From contig SVAQ01000006.1 of assembly GCA_015059305.1 (NCBI GenBank), positions 5,392-69,391 of the forward strand: a DNA stretch of 64,000 bases, written 5' to 3'. The position numbers were made by a program, and so were the translations under genes. Positions 63,612 through 64,000 of this stretch are shown here, piece after piece. The stretch's first letter is position 1. Each line of letters begins with the position of its first letter. Source of the DNA: Bacillota bacterium (lineage in GTDB: Bacteria; Bacillota_I; Bacilli_A; RF39; UBA660). A model generated the notes under the pieces. It ran no database searches and was not told where the DNA came from. It saw only the letters and a list, made by a program, of their open reading frames with translations.

Positions 63612-64000
63612 TGTTTTAAACAAAGAAGTTATTGAAAATTTAAATATAAAAGAGACTGGTAAATATATCGATGCCACAGTTGGATATGCTGGTCATTCTA
63701 AGAAAATCTTAGAAAAGTGTAAAAAGGGATATTTGTTCGCCTTCGATGAAGATGCAAACGCCGTAAGTTATTCAGAAGATACTTTGCATGGTATAAGTGA
63801 TAACTTCAAAATTTTTAAGGAAAACTTTGTAAACATGAAATCGGTTTTGAGTGATGTGGGAGTCGAGAAAGTCGATGGTATAGTCTTTGACTTAGGGTTT
63901 TCCTCACCGCAAATTGATGATGAACGCCGGGGGTTTTCGTTCATGGCGGATGGACCACTAGATATGCGGATGGATCAAGATGCAAGCGTTTGTGCTAAAG
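63592..64000 (+). CDS. rsmH: 16S rRNA (cytosine-N4)-methyltransferase RsmH, 5' part (cut by window end)
   Basis: The frame runs to the window edge (136 codons). It starts at a TTG with GGAGA upstream, giving YHYSVLNKEVIENL, the SAM-binding DATVGYAGHSKKIL, then DGIVFDLGFSSPQIDDERRG and DGPLDMRMD, all typical of RsmH/MraW. It makes m4C1402 in 16S rRNA. Its position directly after mraZ is the standard dcw order. Confidence 0.93.
   Translation, partial: MKTYHYSVLNKEVIENLNIKETGKYIDATVGYAGHSKKILEKCKKGYLFAFDEDANAVSYSEDTLHGISDNFKIFKENFVNMKSVLSDVGVEKVDGIVFDLGFSSPQIDDERRGFSFMADGPLDMRMDQDASVCAK

Overview
The window is a dense, AT-rich bacterial chromosome segment that reads with the standard bacterial code: TGA is a stop (for example at 4514 and 62863) and tryptophan is TGG. 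Gene order and families are those of a low-GC Gram-positive of the Bacilli/Erysipelotrichia/RF39 kind. Bacillus-type neighbourhoods are kept (prkC-rsgA-rpe; lexA divergent from a small membrane gene, then tkt-sirA-yneF; hrcA-grpE-dnaK; comEA-comEC-holA; dnaG-sigA-trmK; yqeG-yqeH; yceD-rpmF; mraZ-rsmH). Cell-wall genes (PASTA kinase, VanY, sortase, MraZ) argue for a walled cell. I cannot name the species. No transposase, phage module, CRISPR array, rRNA or tRNA was seen.

Layout. 1-2546: end of the PASTA kinase, rsgA, rpe. 2601-4247: VanY peptidase, then lexA on the minus strand. 4248-7289: SOS-controlled promoter region, a 47-aa membrane gene in the yneA position, transketolase, SirA-like protein, YneF. 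7358-13252: U32 RNA-hydroxylase-type protein, acyl-AMP ligase, degenerate hybrid histidine kinase. 13309-19792: heat-shock operon hrcA-grpE-dnaK-pepF-dnaJ with CIRCE operators. 19799-26023: competence genes comEA-comEC, an unknown membrane gene, two decaying copies of the ComEC C-terminal domain, holA. 26025-30330: rnhC, cvpA, thioredoxin, a short YigZ-type protein, uvrC. 30372-34136: degenerate RnfC/RnfD pair, then a secreted protein and sortase. 34162-37922: dnaG-sigA-trmK, YqfQ-like. 38021-41029: GspF and prepilin peptidase, small membrane proteins. 41061-47723: mnmA, secreted protein, YlmC-like, lspA, rluD, rhomboid protease, YhcG-type nuclease. 47724-56786: leader ORF plus terminator before a Rel protein, rpmB, dnaE and polC in tandem. 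56905-64000: giant second sigma-70 factor, yqeG, yqeH, mutL, yceD, rpmF, mraZ, start of rsmH.

How the genes fit together. Much of the window is replication, repair and DNA uptake: dnaG, dnaE, polC, holA, uvrC, mutL, lexA, comEA/comEC, GspF and prepilin peptidase. A nearly identical 35-37 bp promoter-like element precedes comEA, dnaG and the YhcG-type nuclease gene, which suggests a shared, possibly alternative-sigma, control of uptake and replication.

The strongest leads are: that shared promoter element; a 750-residue sigma-70 protein with long extensions at both ends; a Rel protein whose synthetase catalytic Glu is Gln and which sits behind a leader ORF and terminator; a hybrid histidine kinase that has lost both phospho-acceptors; an RnfC/RnfD pair with no flavin/NADH motif in RnfC; the small SOS membrane protein; and the serial truncated duplications of the ComEC hydrolase domain. 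All family assignments come from reading motifs by eye, with no database search.
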